Shown piece after piece: positions 33,614 through 41,517 of a stretch of 64,000 nt of DNA. The number at the start of each line of letters is the position of its first letter. Positions within the stretch are counted from its first letter, which is position 1. Location of the stretch: contig JBCBKP010000016.1 of the NCBI GenBank assembly GCA_038521625.1, forward strand, positions 1 through 64,000. The letters run 5' to 3'. This DNA is from JBCBKP01 sp038521625. Its GTDB lineage: Bacteria > Planctomycetota > Phycisphaerae > Phycisphaerales > UBA1924. A model generated the notes under the pieces. That model searched no databases. It saw only the letters and a list, made by a program, of their open reading frames with translations, and was not told the origin of the DNA. A program made the translations under genes and the position numbers.

Positions 33614-34471
33614 TTACGGACAAGAACACCAAACGCGAACAACGTCCTCAATCACTCGCGTCGACAGAGTGCAGCCGAGCCCACATCCGCCGTCTCCGCA
33701 GATGAAGTCGATTCCACCGCTCGGCGAGCGGATCTGAAGCAGGAGGCACCGACTCGTGATCTGCTCTGGCTCAGCCCAACGGTCTTCGGTTAGAACTCCG
33801 CCTGCACGAATGTCAGCGAAGTACACGACAACGATGTCGCGTTGATAAGGCGCTGGGAACTCCGAGGCAACAGATACGCCGCGAAATCGATTCTCCTCAT
33901 CGAACAGGACTGCGTCGATCTCGGTGAAACTCCAGAGGCCAACAAGCCCCTCAAGATCGCCACCGATCGCTTCATTCAGAACGTCGAATGCAGCTCGATC
34001 GACTGGCACACGACGCAGTGATCGCCATCGTTGGAGCGCCTCTGCCTCGAACACATTCACGGCTATGCGAGCCTGCTCGTCGACGGCTCGCTTCCAAGCC
34101 CGCCGCAGATCATCGCCGCCTGTACCGGTCGGTGACCCCAATTGCCGACTTGTGAATCGGTCGTCGATGGTCTCGGCGCTCTCAGGGCGCCGAAACGACT
34201 CCGAGCCCGGATCGGTGTCAGACAATCGACCCACTTGCGGGGAGTCGAACCGGTCGGCGAGAGGCTCGGCCGCGGCACTCGGCGGTGCCCTCTGGCCGTC
34301 CTCTGCACTCTTGCCTGGCGTGGTCCGTCCTGGGGACATCCCGCCAGGCCTATCCGACCGGAGCTCTTGCGTGGCACCCGATCGGATCGAATCGTCTGAC
34401 GTGCGAATGCTGAAGCCCACGATCAACAGCCCGATCAGCACTGCCAGAAGGATGGCGACGAAACCCCGCAA
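33614..34471 (-). CDS. Orphan membrane-anchored protein with Cys-rich tail
   Basis: This is a 285-residue protein with one N-terminal membrane helix (FVAILLAVLIGLLIVGFSI), a disordered Ser/Pro/Arg/Gly stretch (25-125) and a C-terminal domain from about residue 125 (WKRAVDEQARIAVNVFEAEA, LVGLWSFTEIDAVLFDEENR, QRDIVVVYFADIRAGG). The last 30 residues hold five or six Cys in a GDGGCGLGC...WCSCP pattern, suggesting disulphides outside the cytoplasm. No family is recognised. It lies between the two copies of a direct repeat and its DNA is visibly less GC-rich than the surrounding genes, consistent with later arrival. Confidence 0.6.
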   Translation of the reverse strand: MRGFVAILLAVLIGLLIVGFSIRTSDDSIRSGATQELRSDRPGGMSPGRTTPGKSAEDGQRAPPSAAAEPLADRFDSPQVGRLSDTDPGSESFRRPESAETIDDRFTSRQLGSPTGTGGDDLRRAWKRAVDEQARIAVNVFEAEALQRWRSLRRVPVDRAAFDVLNEAIGGDLEGLVGLWSFTEIDAVLFDEENRFRGVSVASEFPAPYQRDIVVVYFADIRAGGVLTEDRWAEPEQITSRCLLLQIRSPSGGIDFICGDGGCGLGCTLSTRVIEDVVRVWCSCP

Positions 34472-34679
34472 CGCGAATCATCTCCAGACGCAACTCTCCG
34501 AGGTGACTCCGCCCAAAGGAGGGGCCAGCTCTCACCGCCGGATCACCGTTTCAGCCGACGTTCCCCGCGAACCTCGGGTCTTGGAGGCGGTGAGTGGGAA
34601 CCCGCTCTTGTGAATCACCCCCGATTATACATGAGTTCTGTTCATAACCGCTCAGCGATATCGAAGCACTTGCACTTGA

Positions 34680-34850
34680 AGAGACCGCTCTCGATCGATC
34701 CTCGGCACCAAGTTCCGGGCGGCCACGGCCACCGCGGCCAAGGCGGCACAGAAGCGGTTCGCACGAGCCGTTCGCGAGTCCTGGCCGGGGTTGGCGGTCG
34801 CGGGGATCGGCGGCGTGCTGCTCGTTGTCTCGATTGTCCGCCGCAAGTAG
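34680..34850 (+). pseudogene. Start-less 3' remnant of the small membrane protein gene
   Basis: This open frame runs from just after an in-frame TGA (34677-34679) to TAG at 34850. It reads ILGTKFRAATATAAKAAQKR and onward to GGVLLVVSIVRRK, matching the last 43 residues of the gene at 33364 nearly exactly. It has no start codon and lacks the first membrane helix. It is either a displaced original 3' end left by an insertion or a truncated duplicate. Confidence 0.8.
34718..34822 (+). repeat. 105-bp direct repeat, right copy
   Basis: This stretch is identical to 33477-33581 with a constant offset of 1241 bases. It is part of the start-less remnant gene. Confidence 0.9.
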
Positions 34851-34861
34851 ACGTGCGCCAT

Positions 34862-34904
34862 CGAGAGACAACGCCGCCGGTCGGCTTTCACCGGTCCGGC
34901 GGCG
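34862..34904 (-). terminator. Probable terminator of the YHS-domain gene
   Basis: A nine-base-pair stem CGCCGCCGG/CCGGCGGCG (34872-34880 and 34896-34904) with a 15-base loop lies 42 bases past the stop of the minus-strand YHS gene. On that strand it is followed by TTGTCTCTCG, which is moderately T-rich. It could also end plus-strand transcription from the remnant gene. Confidence 0.5.
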
Positions 34905-34946
34905 GGATCACGGGGGGTTCTCGATTCCGGTGCGATCCGAGATCGC

Positions 34947-35537
34947 TCAATCCACCCGGTACTCGTTCGCCGGCGTCCGCGGCAGCTCGCGCGTCTCCGC
35001 CTTCCAGAAGTCGTCCGCCTCGACCTCGAGCCGGTCCGGGCCCTCCTTGTGCCAGTCCTCGTACGTGTCCCCGAAGAACCCGTCGTAGAACAGCAGCAGA
35101 CGCCCGCCCTGGATCTTGAACCGCTTCGGGTTCGGCTCCGTGTACGTCTCTTTCGCCGCGGCATACGCGCACCAGCCGCCGTACGCGGGCTCGTACTTGT
35201 TGGGGTTGCTCTTGAACAGCTCGAGGTTTGACTCCGACGCGAAGCGGTACTTCACGCCGCGGTGCTCGAGCGTGATGCTCTTCTTGCCCTTCGCTGGCTT
35301 GGCGCCGCCCTCGGGGAAGTACGCGACCGGGTCGTACCCACCGATCGCGAGCTTGTTCTTCCCGATCTCGTACTTGCCCGTGTCCCGCGGCTTGGCCGCG
35401 AGCTCGGACGCGGTGGGGGGCTCGAGCAGAACGGCGCCCGCCGCGGCGGCCAGGCCCGTCGTCGAGACGGCCATCGCGAGGGCGAACGAGGTGAGCAACA
35501 GCTTCCCGCCCGTGGGGCGGCTGGTCGTGCCGGGCAT
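34947..35537 (-). CDS. Secreted YHS domain-containing protein
   Basis: This is a 196-residue protein with a Lys-containing signal peptide (KLLLTSFALAMAVSTTGLAA). The YHS domain (about 60-150) carries the characteristic IGGYDPVAYFPEGG, a strand YRFASESNLELFKSNPNKYE, and GGWCAYAAAK with its Cys. YHS domains bind metals such as copper in related proteins; here the GYDPVAYF subtype is often seen in periplasmic metal-related proteins. AGGAG eight bases upstream fixes the start at 35537. It lies inside the gap that separates the two CoA-transferase genes, in the opposite orientation. Confidence 0.85.
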   Translation of the reverse strand: MPGTTSRPTGGKLLLTSFALAMAVSTTGLAAAAGAVLLEPPTASELAAKPRDTGKYEIGKNKLAIGGYDPVAYFPEGGAKPAKGKKSITLEHRGVKYRFASESNLELFKSNPNKYEPAYGGWCAYAAAKETYTEPNPKRFKIQGGRLLLFYDGFFGDTYEDWHKEGPDRLEVEADDFWKAETRELPRTPANEYRVD

Positions 35538-35703
35538 GGCATGGTCTCCTGTGCGGTTCTCGACGCCCCGCGGCGTCGTTAGTGGTTGCTGTACAAACGC
35601 CGCCGGACGCGCTGCATATTTCGAGATTCTCGAGATCGGTCCGGGGCAACCGCTCGACCGGGCCCGGCGGGCCCGCGAGACGCCCAACAGCTACATTCGG
35701 GGC

Positions 35704-36369
35704 ATGGCACTCACACGCGAGCAGATCGCCCGACGCGCCGCCCTCGAGCTCCGCGACGGCTTCGTCGTCAACCTCGGCATCGGCATGCCCACCCTCGTCG
35801 CCAACCACATCCCGCCGGGGATCGACGTCTGGCTGCAGTCCGAGAACGGGCTGCTCGGCATCGGCCCGTTCCCGACCGAGGCCGAGGTCGACGCCGACCT
35901 GATCAACGCGGGCAAGCAGACCGTGACGGCGCGCACCGGCGCCAGCTTCTTCAGCAGCTCGGACAGCTTCGGCATGATCCGCGGCGGGCACATCGACCTC
36001 TGCATCCTCGGCGCGATGCAGATCAGCCAGGAGGGCGACATCGCCAACTGGATGATCCCCGGCAAGATGGTCAAGGGCATGGGCGGCGCGATGGACCTTG
36101 TCGCCGGCGTGCGCGAGGTCTGCGTCATGATGGAGCACAACTCCAAGAAGGGCGACGCGAAGCTCGTGAAGGAATGCTCGCTGCCGCTGACCGGCCGGGC
36201 CTGCGTCGACGTCGTCATCACCGACCTCTGCGTGCTCGAGATGGTCCACGACAAGCAGCGGTTCCGACTCACCGAGCTCGCGCCGGGCGTGACCACGCAG
36301 GAGGTGCTCGATAAGACCGAGGCCGAGATCCTCACCGACGTCGAGCCCTCGGAGATCGAGGTCGGCTGA
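35704..36369 (+). CDS. 3-oxoacid CoA-transferase-type subunit B
   Basis: This is the beta subunit of the CoA transferase whose alpha subunit is at 32579. The protein has 221 residues. VVNLGIGMPTLVANHIP and WLQSENGLLGIGP contain the catalytic Glu (in SENG) that forms the glutamyl-CoA intermediate. GGHIDLCILGAMQIS and GAMDLVAGVREVCVMMEH are also family motifs. The ATG is chosen from the conserved opening LTREQIARRAALEL. The subunits together form a heterotetramer in known members. Separation of the two genes is unusual. Confidence 0.92.
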   Translation: MALTREQIARRAALELRDGFVVNLGIGMPTLVANHIPPGIDVWLQSENGLLGIGPFPTEAEVDADLINAGKQTVTARTGASFFSSSDSFGMIRGGHIDLCILGAMQISQEGDIANWMIPGKMVKGMGGAMDLVAGVREVCVMMEHNSKKGDAKLVKECSLPLTGRACVDVVITDLCVLEMVHDKQRFRLTELAPGVTTQEVLDKTEAEILTDVEPSEIEVG

Positions 36370-36516
36370 CGTTCATCTTGTTCGGTGGGCTCTCGGCGAA
36401 ACGGCGACGCGCGCACGACGCAGGACGGCCGAGCGCCCGATCGGGCCCGCCGGGTTCACTCCGGCGCGGCCGTACGAAAGTGAGCGAGCGGCGGAGACCG
36501 CGAGCGAACGCAATAA

Positions 36517-36933
36517 TCAGAGCAAGCTGCGCAGCCGCTCGAGCAGCGTCACGCGGCTCAGGTCCTTCAGCTCCCCCGAATCAAAGAAGACCCCGCCGCA
36601 GTGCGTGCACAGCTCGTACTCCAGGTGCGGCTGCTGCGGGTCTCGCAGGCTCGTCAGCCGCTGGCCGTCGCGCGGGCAGACCCAGTTCGAGCGGTCCTCG
36701 GTGTGCGCCGACGCCGGCACCCGCCGGTCCGTCCGGTCCAGCTCGCCGATCAGATCGTCGTCCGCGCGGTTCATCAGCGCCCGCAGCTCGCCCAGATCGA
36801 ACCAGATCCCGCCGCAGCTCGGGCATCGGTCCACCGCGATCCCGTCGGCGTCCAGGCGCTCCATCAGCGTGTTGTCCTTCGGGCACAGCGCGGGCGGGTC
36901 GATCGAGTCAGAGGAACCGGGCGTTACTGGCAT
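36517..36933 (-). CDS. Double TFIIB-type zinc ribbon protein, intact copy
   Basis: This is a 138-residue protein with two zf-TFIIB units: CPKDNTLMERL...DRCPSCGGIWFDLGEL (residues 17-52) and CPRDGQRLTSL...ELCTHCGGVFFDSGELKDL (85-130). In each unit the first knuckle is C-x-x-D and the second C-x-x-C, a common variant. AAGGGG precedes the ATG at 36933. A terminator-like hairpin just upstream separates it from the next gene on the same strand. A degenerate paralogue lies at 37982. The role of such proteins is not established. Confidence 0.8.
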   Translation of the reverse strand: MPVTPGSSDSIDPPALCPKDNTLMERLDADGIAVDRCPSCGGIWFDLGELRALMNRADDDLIGELDRTDRRVPASAHTEDRSNWVCPRDGQRLTSLRDPQQPHLEYELCTHCGGVFFDSGELKDLSRVTLLERLRSLL

Positions 36934-36960
36934 CGGGGGCCCCTTCGGTCGTTCACAAAC

Positions 36961-36990
36961 GCAGAAAGGCCGCCGGGATCGCCGGCGGCC
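36961..36990 (-). terminator. Hairpin terminator after the 37047 gene
   Basis: A perfect nine-base-pair stem GGCCGCCGG/CCGGCGGCC (36968-36976, 36982-36990) with loop GATCG is followed, on the minus strand, by CTTTCTGCGTTTG. It lies 57 bases beyond the stop of the minus-strand gene at 37047 and before the start of the zinc ribbon gene. Confidence 0.6.
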
Positions 36991-37046
36991 TCGTGCGCAT
37001 TTCATTCAATGTACCCGACTTGGGCCCGTCGCCCCCGACCGCTGCG

Positions 37047-37823
37047 TCAGGGCCCGTCGGGGTCGGTGCCCGAGCCGCCCTTATCGGCGGGCTCCGCCGT
37101 CGCCTCGGCCTCCGTGACCGTCGGCTCGGCCGGCGTGCCGGTCAGGATCGCGTCGATCTGCGCGCCCAGGGCGTCGCTCAGATCGATCACCGGCACCTCC
37201 TCCGGGATCTCGGCCTCGTCCGCGCGCTCCTTGGCGCGGACGATGAGATCGCGGAGCTGCTCGACCGTCACCTCGCTGGGCATCATCAGGTCGTTCGAGC
37301 CGTCCGGGCCCTGGCGCGAGATCGGGTCGGTCACGCCCTCGGCGAGCTCGCGGGCGATCTCCTTGGTGTACAGCCCGTACCCGAAGCGGTAGAGCGCCGA
37401 CTGGCCCTCGGCCTTCTCCTCGTCGCTCAGCTCCGCCGAGGCCTGCACGTACGCGCCCTCGATCTGATAAGCGATCCCGATGTCGAGGATCCGGTTCTCC
37501 TCGAGGCTCTCGGCGAAGTCCGCCAGCGCCTGCAGCTCGACCTGCCCGTCCTTGAACGCGGTCGTGAGACGCGCGACCTCGGCGATCATCTCGCCCTTCT
37601 CGGCCTCGGGCAGGCTCGAGGCGTTGATCGCCTCGGCCGTGAGCGCGTCGATCCCCTGCGCCGTCCAGGCGCGCCAGTTCATCATCACCACGATCGTCGC
37701 GGTGATGCCGATCACGGCGACCACCGCGAGCGCGACCAGGCACCCGACGAGCACGTTCCCACGCTCTGCCAGACGTCGCGGCGAACGGGCGAGCGCAGAC
37801 TGATCTTGCGTTGCGGTCTTCAA
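37047..37823 (-). CDS. Single-pass membrane protein, function unknown
   Basis: This is a 258-residue protein. No ATG or GTG precedes the membrane helix in a sensible position; a TTG at 37823 with AAAGGA six bases upstream gives LKTATQDQSALARSPRRLAE as N-terminus. The helix VLVGCLVALAVVAVIGITAT (about 25-47) is followed by a soluble, helical, acidic domain: GIDALTAEAINASSLPEAEK, VELQALADFAESLEENRI, ELSDEEKAEGQSALYRFG. The C-terminus is a disordered Glu/Ala/Pro tail. It lies between two zinc-ribbon paralogues on the same strand. The family is not recognised. Confidence 0.65.
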   Translation of the reverse strand: MKTATQDQSALARSPRRLAERGNVLVGCLVALAVVAVIGITATIVVMMNWRAWTAQGIDALTAEAINASSLPEAEKGEMIAEVARLTTAFKDGQVELQALADFAESLEENRILDIGIAYQIEGAYVQASAELSDEEKAEGQSALYRFGYGLYTKEIARELAEGVTDPISRQGPDGSNDLMMPSEVTVEQLRDLIVRAKERADEAEIPEEVPVIDLSDALGAQIDAILTGTPAEPTVTEAEATAEPADKGGSGTDPDGP

Positions 37824-37981
37824 AGCAGGTCCTTTCGGGAAGAGACCGCGCGGCAGTGCGTGACCCCACGCCCCAAGACCAGGGCGGCCCGCCCCGATCG
37901 CATCCCCCGATGCCGCGATCCCTGACGAATCCTCATTCGGATATTTCGGCCTGTGATTTTGGGCGCCATCCCCTGGGGAGA

Positions 37982-38413
37982 TCAGCCGAAGAACGATTTC
38001 AGACGCTCCTTGAAGGTGTACTCGACCAGGTCCGCGAGCTCTCCCGAATCGAAGAAGATCCCGCCCGAGTCCCTGCATACCTCGAACTCGACGTGCTTCT
38101 GCTGCGGGTCGGTCACGACCATCATCGGCTCGCCGGTCTTCGGGCTCTTCAGCGCGCCGCGCTGCGCCCGCCGCGCCACGTTCGGAATCGGCTGATCCAG
38201 CTCCTTCAGCAGCCCCTTGTTGTCCGCGTCCATCAGCGCGAGCCGCGCGAGCTCGCCCTGGTCGAGCCAGATCGCGCCGGTCTTCGGGCACCGGTCGATG
38301 CTCACGCCCCCAACGTTCAGCCGCTCCATCGGCTCGCCGTTCAGCGGGTTCACGATCGACGGATCGTCGGAGGTCGGTTCTTCTTTGCGGATCATGTCGC
38401 GTGGGTCTGCCAT
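37982..38413 (-). CDS. TFIIB-type zinc ribbon protein, degenerate paralogue
   Basis: This is a 143-residue protein aligning along its length with the one at 36517. It shows NPLNGEPMERLNVGGVSIDR, then CPKTGAIWLDQGELARL, and SPKTGEPMMVVTDPQQKHVE with FEVCRDSGGIFFDSGELADL. Of the eight expected metal ligands only two Cys remain; the first knuckles read NPLN and SPKT, and the second knuckles have lost one Cys each. The fold is evidently kept (WLDQGEL and FFDSGEL are intact) but zinc binding is doubtful. It starts at an ATG 47 bases from the divergent dipeptidase gene. Confidence 0.75.
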   Translation of the reverse strand: MADPRDMIRKEEPTSDDPSIVNPLNGEPMERLNVGGVSIDRCPKTGAIWLDQGELARLALMDADNKGLLKELDQPIPNVARRAQRGALKSPKTGEPMMVVTDPQQKHVEFEVCRDSGGIFFDSGELADLVEYTFKERLKSFFG

Positions 38414-38460
38414 AGTGTCCGCAGCATAACCCCCGCCCCGCGACCGAGAGACCCGGACCC

Positions 38461-39489
38461 GTGCCCATCTTCGACGCCCACCTCGACCTCGCCTACCTCG
38501 CCGAGACCGGCCGAGATCTCCACGCCCCCCCGGAGTTCAGCCCCGGGCGCCACCGGCCCGCCGCCGTCACGCTGCCCGCCCTCCGCGACGCCGGCGTCAC
38601 CACGGTCCTGGGCACGATCTTCACCGAGCCCAGCCCCGAGCCGCCCGGCGCCTTCGCCTACCCCCCGGGCGACACGGACGCCGCCTACCGCGCCGGCATG
38701 CGACAGGCACTGCTCTATCGAGCCTGGCGCGACGCCGGGCTCGTCCGCTACCTCTCGCCCCGCGCCGAGGCCCTCCGCCCCGCGCCCCAGCCCGCCACCC
38801 AGCCCGCGGATCACCAACCGATCGCGCTCGGCGTCCTCGTCGAGAACGCCGATCCGATCCCGTCCGCCGACGAGCTCGACGCCTGGCTCGATCTCGGCGT
38901 CGTCGCGATCGGGCTCACTTGGTCGCTCGACAACCGCTACGCCTGCGGGAACGCCACCGAGGACGACTCCGGACTCACGCCCCTCGGGCGCGATCTGGTC
39001 GATCGGATGGCCGCCGAGCGGGTCGTCCCCGATCTCAGCCATCTCTCCGACCGGTCTCTCCAGCAGCTCCTCGAGCGGACCGACGACCTCGTCGTCGCGA
39101 CCCACTCGAACTGCCGCGCACTGCTCGACGATGACATGCGTCACCTCACCGACGAGACCATCCGCGAGATCGCGCGCCGTGGCGGCGTCGTCGGGCTGAA
39201 CCTCTACAGCGGGTTCCTCGACAGCAAACACATGCGATCGGGCCGCGCGACCATCGACGACTGCGTCCGCCACGTCGAGCACGTCTGCGGTCTCGTCGGC
39301 TCCACCGCCCACATCGGGCTCGGTTCCGATCTCGACGGCGGCTTCGACGCCACGCACCTGCCCCGCGGCATCGATCGCCCGACCGATCTCGCCAAGCTCT
39401 TCGAAGCGCTGGCCGGGAACGGCTGGTCCGAGGACGACCTCGACGCCTTCACACACCGGAACTGGCGGCGGGTCTTTCAGTCGGACTGA
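38461..39489 (+). CDS. Membrane dipeptidase (peptidase family M19)
   Basis: This is a renal-dipeptidase-like zinc enzyme of 342 residues that cleaves dipeptides, including D-amino acid containing ones. Visible metal-site motifs are FDAHLDLAYL at the N-terminus, VLVENADP (bridging Glu), DLSHLSD (His), THSNCRAL (His) and GLGSDLDGGF (Asp). The bacterial enzymes are cytosolic, and no signal peptide is seen. The GTG start lacks a strong ribosome-binding site. Its 3' end overlaps the M48 gene by 13 bases, tail to tail. Confidence 0.9.
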   Translation: MPIFDAHLDLAYLAETGRDLHAPPEFSPGRHRPAAVTLPALRDAGVTTVLGTIFTEPSPEPPGAFAYPPGDTDAAYRAGMRQALLYRAWRDAGLVRYLSPRAEALRPAPQPATQPADHQPIALGVLVENADPIPSADELDAWLDLGVVAIGLTWSLDNRYACGNATEDDSGLTPLGRDLVDRMAAERVVPDLSHLSDRSLQQLLERTDDLVVATHSNCRALLDDDMRHLTDETIREIARRGGVVGLNLYSGFLDSKHMRSGRATIDDCVRHVEHVCGLVGSTAHIGLGSDLDGGFDATHLPRGIDRPTDLAKLFEALAGNGWSEDDLDAFTHRNWRRVFQSD

Positions 39490-40433
39490 ACCGCCATACC
39501 CCGGCAGTGTGCGCACCATCGCGCCGCGAGGCCCGACGTGTGTCCGCCCAGATGCTCGGGCGGCCGCAGCGCCACGGGCGTCTCCGGCGGCAGGCGGTCG
39601 AGCATCTCGCGCCGGAAGCGATCGGCGAATACGTCCCTCGTCGGGCTCGCCAGCGCCGCCGGGAAGTCCTCCTCGAGGACCCCGTTCACCCGCCGGATCC
39701 GCGCTTCGGGCAGCGGATGTGTCGAGAGGATCGCCAGCCGGCCCGATCCCGACTCCTCCTTGGCCTCCTGCAGCACACGCATCAGCCCGAGCATCCCGAC
39801 CGGGTTGTACCCCGCCCGCGCCATGTACCGGATCCCGAGCCGGTCGGCCTCGCTCTCCTGGCTCCGGCTGAACTGCAGATTGACGAGCTGCCCGCCGGCC
39901 ACGGTGAACAGGCCCGCGAAGGCCGCCATCGTCTCGTTCTCGATCTGCGTCCCGAGGAAGATCGACGCGATCATCGTCGCGCCGCCGATCGCGAGCCCGC
40001 TGCCCGCGCGCTCGTTCGCGTGCCGGGCGCTCACGTGCCCGATCTCGTGACCGAGCACCGCCGCCAGCTCCGCCTCGTTCTCCATCCGCCGAGCCAGCCC
40101 CGCCGAGACGAATACCTTGCCCCCCGGCAGCGCGAACGCGTTGATCACGTCCGAGTTGAGCACCGTGAACTCCCACGGGAGCTCCGGGTCCTCGCCCTCG
40201 GTGTACGAGGCCAGCCGCCCCCCGATCTCGTCGACGTACGCGACGATCCCCGGGTCGGCGATCTCGCCCCCGAACTCCCGGATCATCTCGGGCTGGTACT
40301 GGGCGCCCAGCGCGATCTCCTCGTCCCGGCTGATCGCGTCGAACTGCCATTCCTCCGTGGTCTCGTTGTACGTGCAACCACCACCCACCAGACCGGCGAA
40401 CAGCAATAGGAAGGCGATCAGCAGACGCGCCAT
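39477..40433 (-). CDS. M48 family zinc metalloprotease lipoprotein
   Basis: This is a 318-residue protein with a lipoprotein signal (LLIAFLLLFAGLVGGGC). The BepA/LoiP-like M48 domain contains the active site HEIGHVSARH (near residue 135) and the third ligand in SRSQESEADRLGIRYMARAG. ISTHPLPEARIRRV near residue 240 matches the STHP motif of the subgroup. Such proteases act on misassembled outer membrane proteins in Proteobacteria; the planctomycete role is inferred only. GGAGG five to six bases upstream supports the start. It is divergent from ubiE. Confidence 0.9.
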   Translation of the reverse strand: MARLLIAFLLLFAGLVGGGCTYNETTEEWQFDAISRDEEIALGAQYQPEMIREFGGEIADPGIVAYVDEIGGRLASYTEGEDPELPWEFTVLNSDVINAFALPGGKVFVSAGLARRMENEAELAAVLGHEIGHVSARHANERAGSGLAIGGATMIASIFLGTQIENETMAAFAGLFTVAGGQLVNLQFSRSQESEADRLGIRYMARAGYNPVGMLGLMRVLQEAKEESGSGRLAILSTHPLPEARIRRVNGVLEEDFPAALASPTRDVFADRFRREMLDRLPPETPVALRPPEHLGGHTSGLAARWCAHCRGMAVQSD

Positions 40434-40521
40434 GGGGGCCTCCGTTCGTTTCGGACCTGCCCGGATCCTAACCTGCGGGCGGAGCCAAGCGCGTCGAGCG
40501 ACGATCGCTGCGGAGGCTCGC

Positions 40522-41379
40522 GTGATCAAATCCACACCCGACAGGCCGCGCCCCAGAATGACCGACCAGCCCGCACCAAAGCACCCGGCCGGCCCGGCCA
40601 ACGGCGCGGTCGGTGGGCCCGAGGCCTGGTCCAGAGACGAGCTCGCCGAGAGCCCGCACGCGCACGAGGGCAAGCAGGAGAAGGTCCGCGGCATGTTCGC
40701 GGCCATCGCCGGCAGCTACGACCTCAACAACCGCCTGCACTCGCTCTGGATGGACCAGCTCTGGCGGATGCACGCCGTCTCCCGCGCCAAGGTCCGTCAG
40801 GGCGAGTCCGTCCTCGACGTCGCCTGCGGCACCGGCGACCTCACCGAGGCGTTCGCCAAGCGGACCGAGGCCGCCAAGATCGTCGGGCTCGACTACACCG
40901 CCGAGATGCTCGACATCGCCAAGCACAAGCGGAACCGGCGCGGGCTTTCGGCCCAGCGCATCCGCTACACCCGCGGCGACGCACAGGACCTCGTCTTCGA
41001 CGACGCGTCCTTCGACGTCGTCTCGATCGCCTTCGGCATCCGCAACGTCCAGGAGCCGCCGAAGGCCATGGCCGAGTTCTTCCGCGTGCTCAGGCCCGGC
41101 GGCCGGCTGGTCGTCCTCGAGTTCGACACGCCCTCGATCGCGCCGGTCCGCTGGTTCAACAGCTTCTACGCCGGCTGGCTGATGCCCCGGACGGCGACGC
41201 TCATCGCGGGCGACCGCTCGGGGGCCTATCGCTACCTCCCCAAGAGCGTCGCGACCTTCGCAAGCCGCGACGAGATGCTCGAGATGATCGAGAACGCCGG
41301 CTTTACCGGCGCCGCCGCCAAGGGACTGTCGCTCGGGATCGTCGCGTGCTACTCGGCGACCAAGCCGCCGACGACCTGA
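40522..41379 (+). CDS. ubiE: UbiE/MenG-type quinone methyltransferase
   Basis: This is a SAM-dependent C-methyltransferase acting on demethylmenaquinone or its ubiquinone counterpart. It has KVRGMFAAIAGSYDLNNRLH, the typical UbiE opening, then motif I VLDVACGTGDLTEAFAKR, GDAQDLVFDDASFDVVSIAF, GIRNVQEPPKAMAEFFRVLR and the C-terminal YRYLPKSVATF. Two starts are possible: a GTG at 40522 with GGAGG five bases upstream (285 residues) and an ATG at 40558 without one (273 residues); the first is chosen. Menaquinone is likely, judging from the lineage. Confidence 0.92.
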   Translation: MIKSTPDRPRPRMTDQPAPKHPAGPANGAVGGPEAWSRDELAESPHAHEGKQEKVRGMFAAIAGSYDLNNRLHSLWMDQLWRMHAVSRAKVRQGESVLDVACGTGDLTEAFAKRTEAAKIVGLDYTAEMLDIAKHKRNRRGLSAQRIRYTRGDAQDLVFDDASFDVVSIAFGIRNVQEPPKAMAEFFRVLRPGGRLVVLEFDTPSIAPVRWFNSFYAGWLMPRTATLIAGDRSGAYRYLPKSVATFASRDEMLEMIENAGFTGAAAKGLSLGIVACYSATKPPTT

Positions 41380-41414
41380 ACCCCCGACCGCCCGAGCCGA
41401 GCGATGATCGGCCC

Positions 41415-41453
41415 AGAAAAAGAACGAGGGCGCCGGGTTCGCCGGCGCCCTCG
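41415..41453 (-). terminator. Strong terminator of the 41518 gene
   Basis: A perfect 12-base-pair stem CGAGGGCGCCGG/CCGGCGCCCTCG (41425-41436, 41442-41453) with loop GTTCG is followed on the minus strand by TTCTTTTTCTGG. That is a canonical intrinsic terminator 64 bases past the stop of the minus-strand dockerin gene. It sits 45 bases past the ubiE stop on the other strand, where no T-run follows. Confidence 0.8.
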
Positions 41454-41517
41454 AGGATGGCCTGTCATGCCGGACAGTCTCAGCCACGCCCCCGGCACCG
41501 TGCCGGGGCGCCGGGGC

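Noticed and set aside
33364..34850. Insertion sequence between the repeats
   Set aside because: No transposase, no terminal inverted repeats and a 105-bp flanking repeat that is far too long for a target-site duplication. It is kept as a direct-repeat segment of unknown origin.
34610..35119. 169-codon plus-strand frame over the gene remnant
   Set aside because: It is out of frame with the remnant and antisense to the YHS gene, with Arg/Pro/Ser-rich composition.
38392..40377. 661-codon open frame on the minus strand
   Set aside because: It is a shadow of the M19 dipeptidase (antisense) and out of frame with the M48 protease, both of which have clear motifs.
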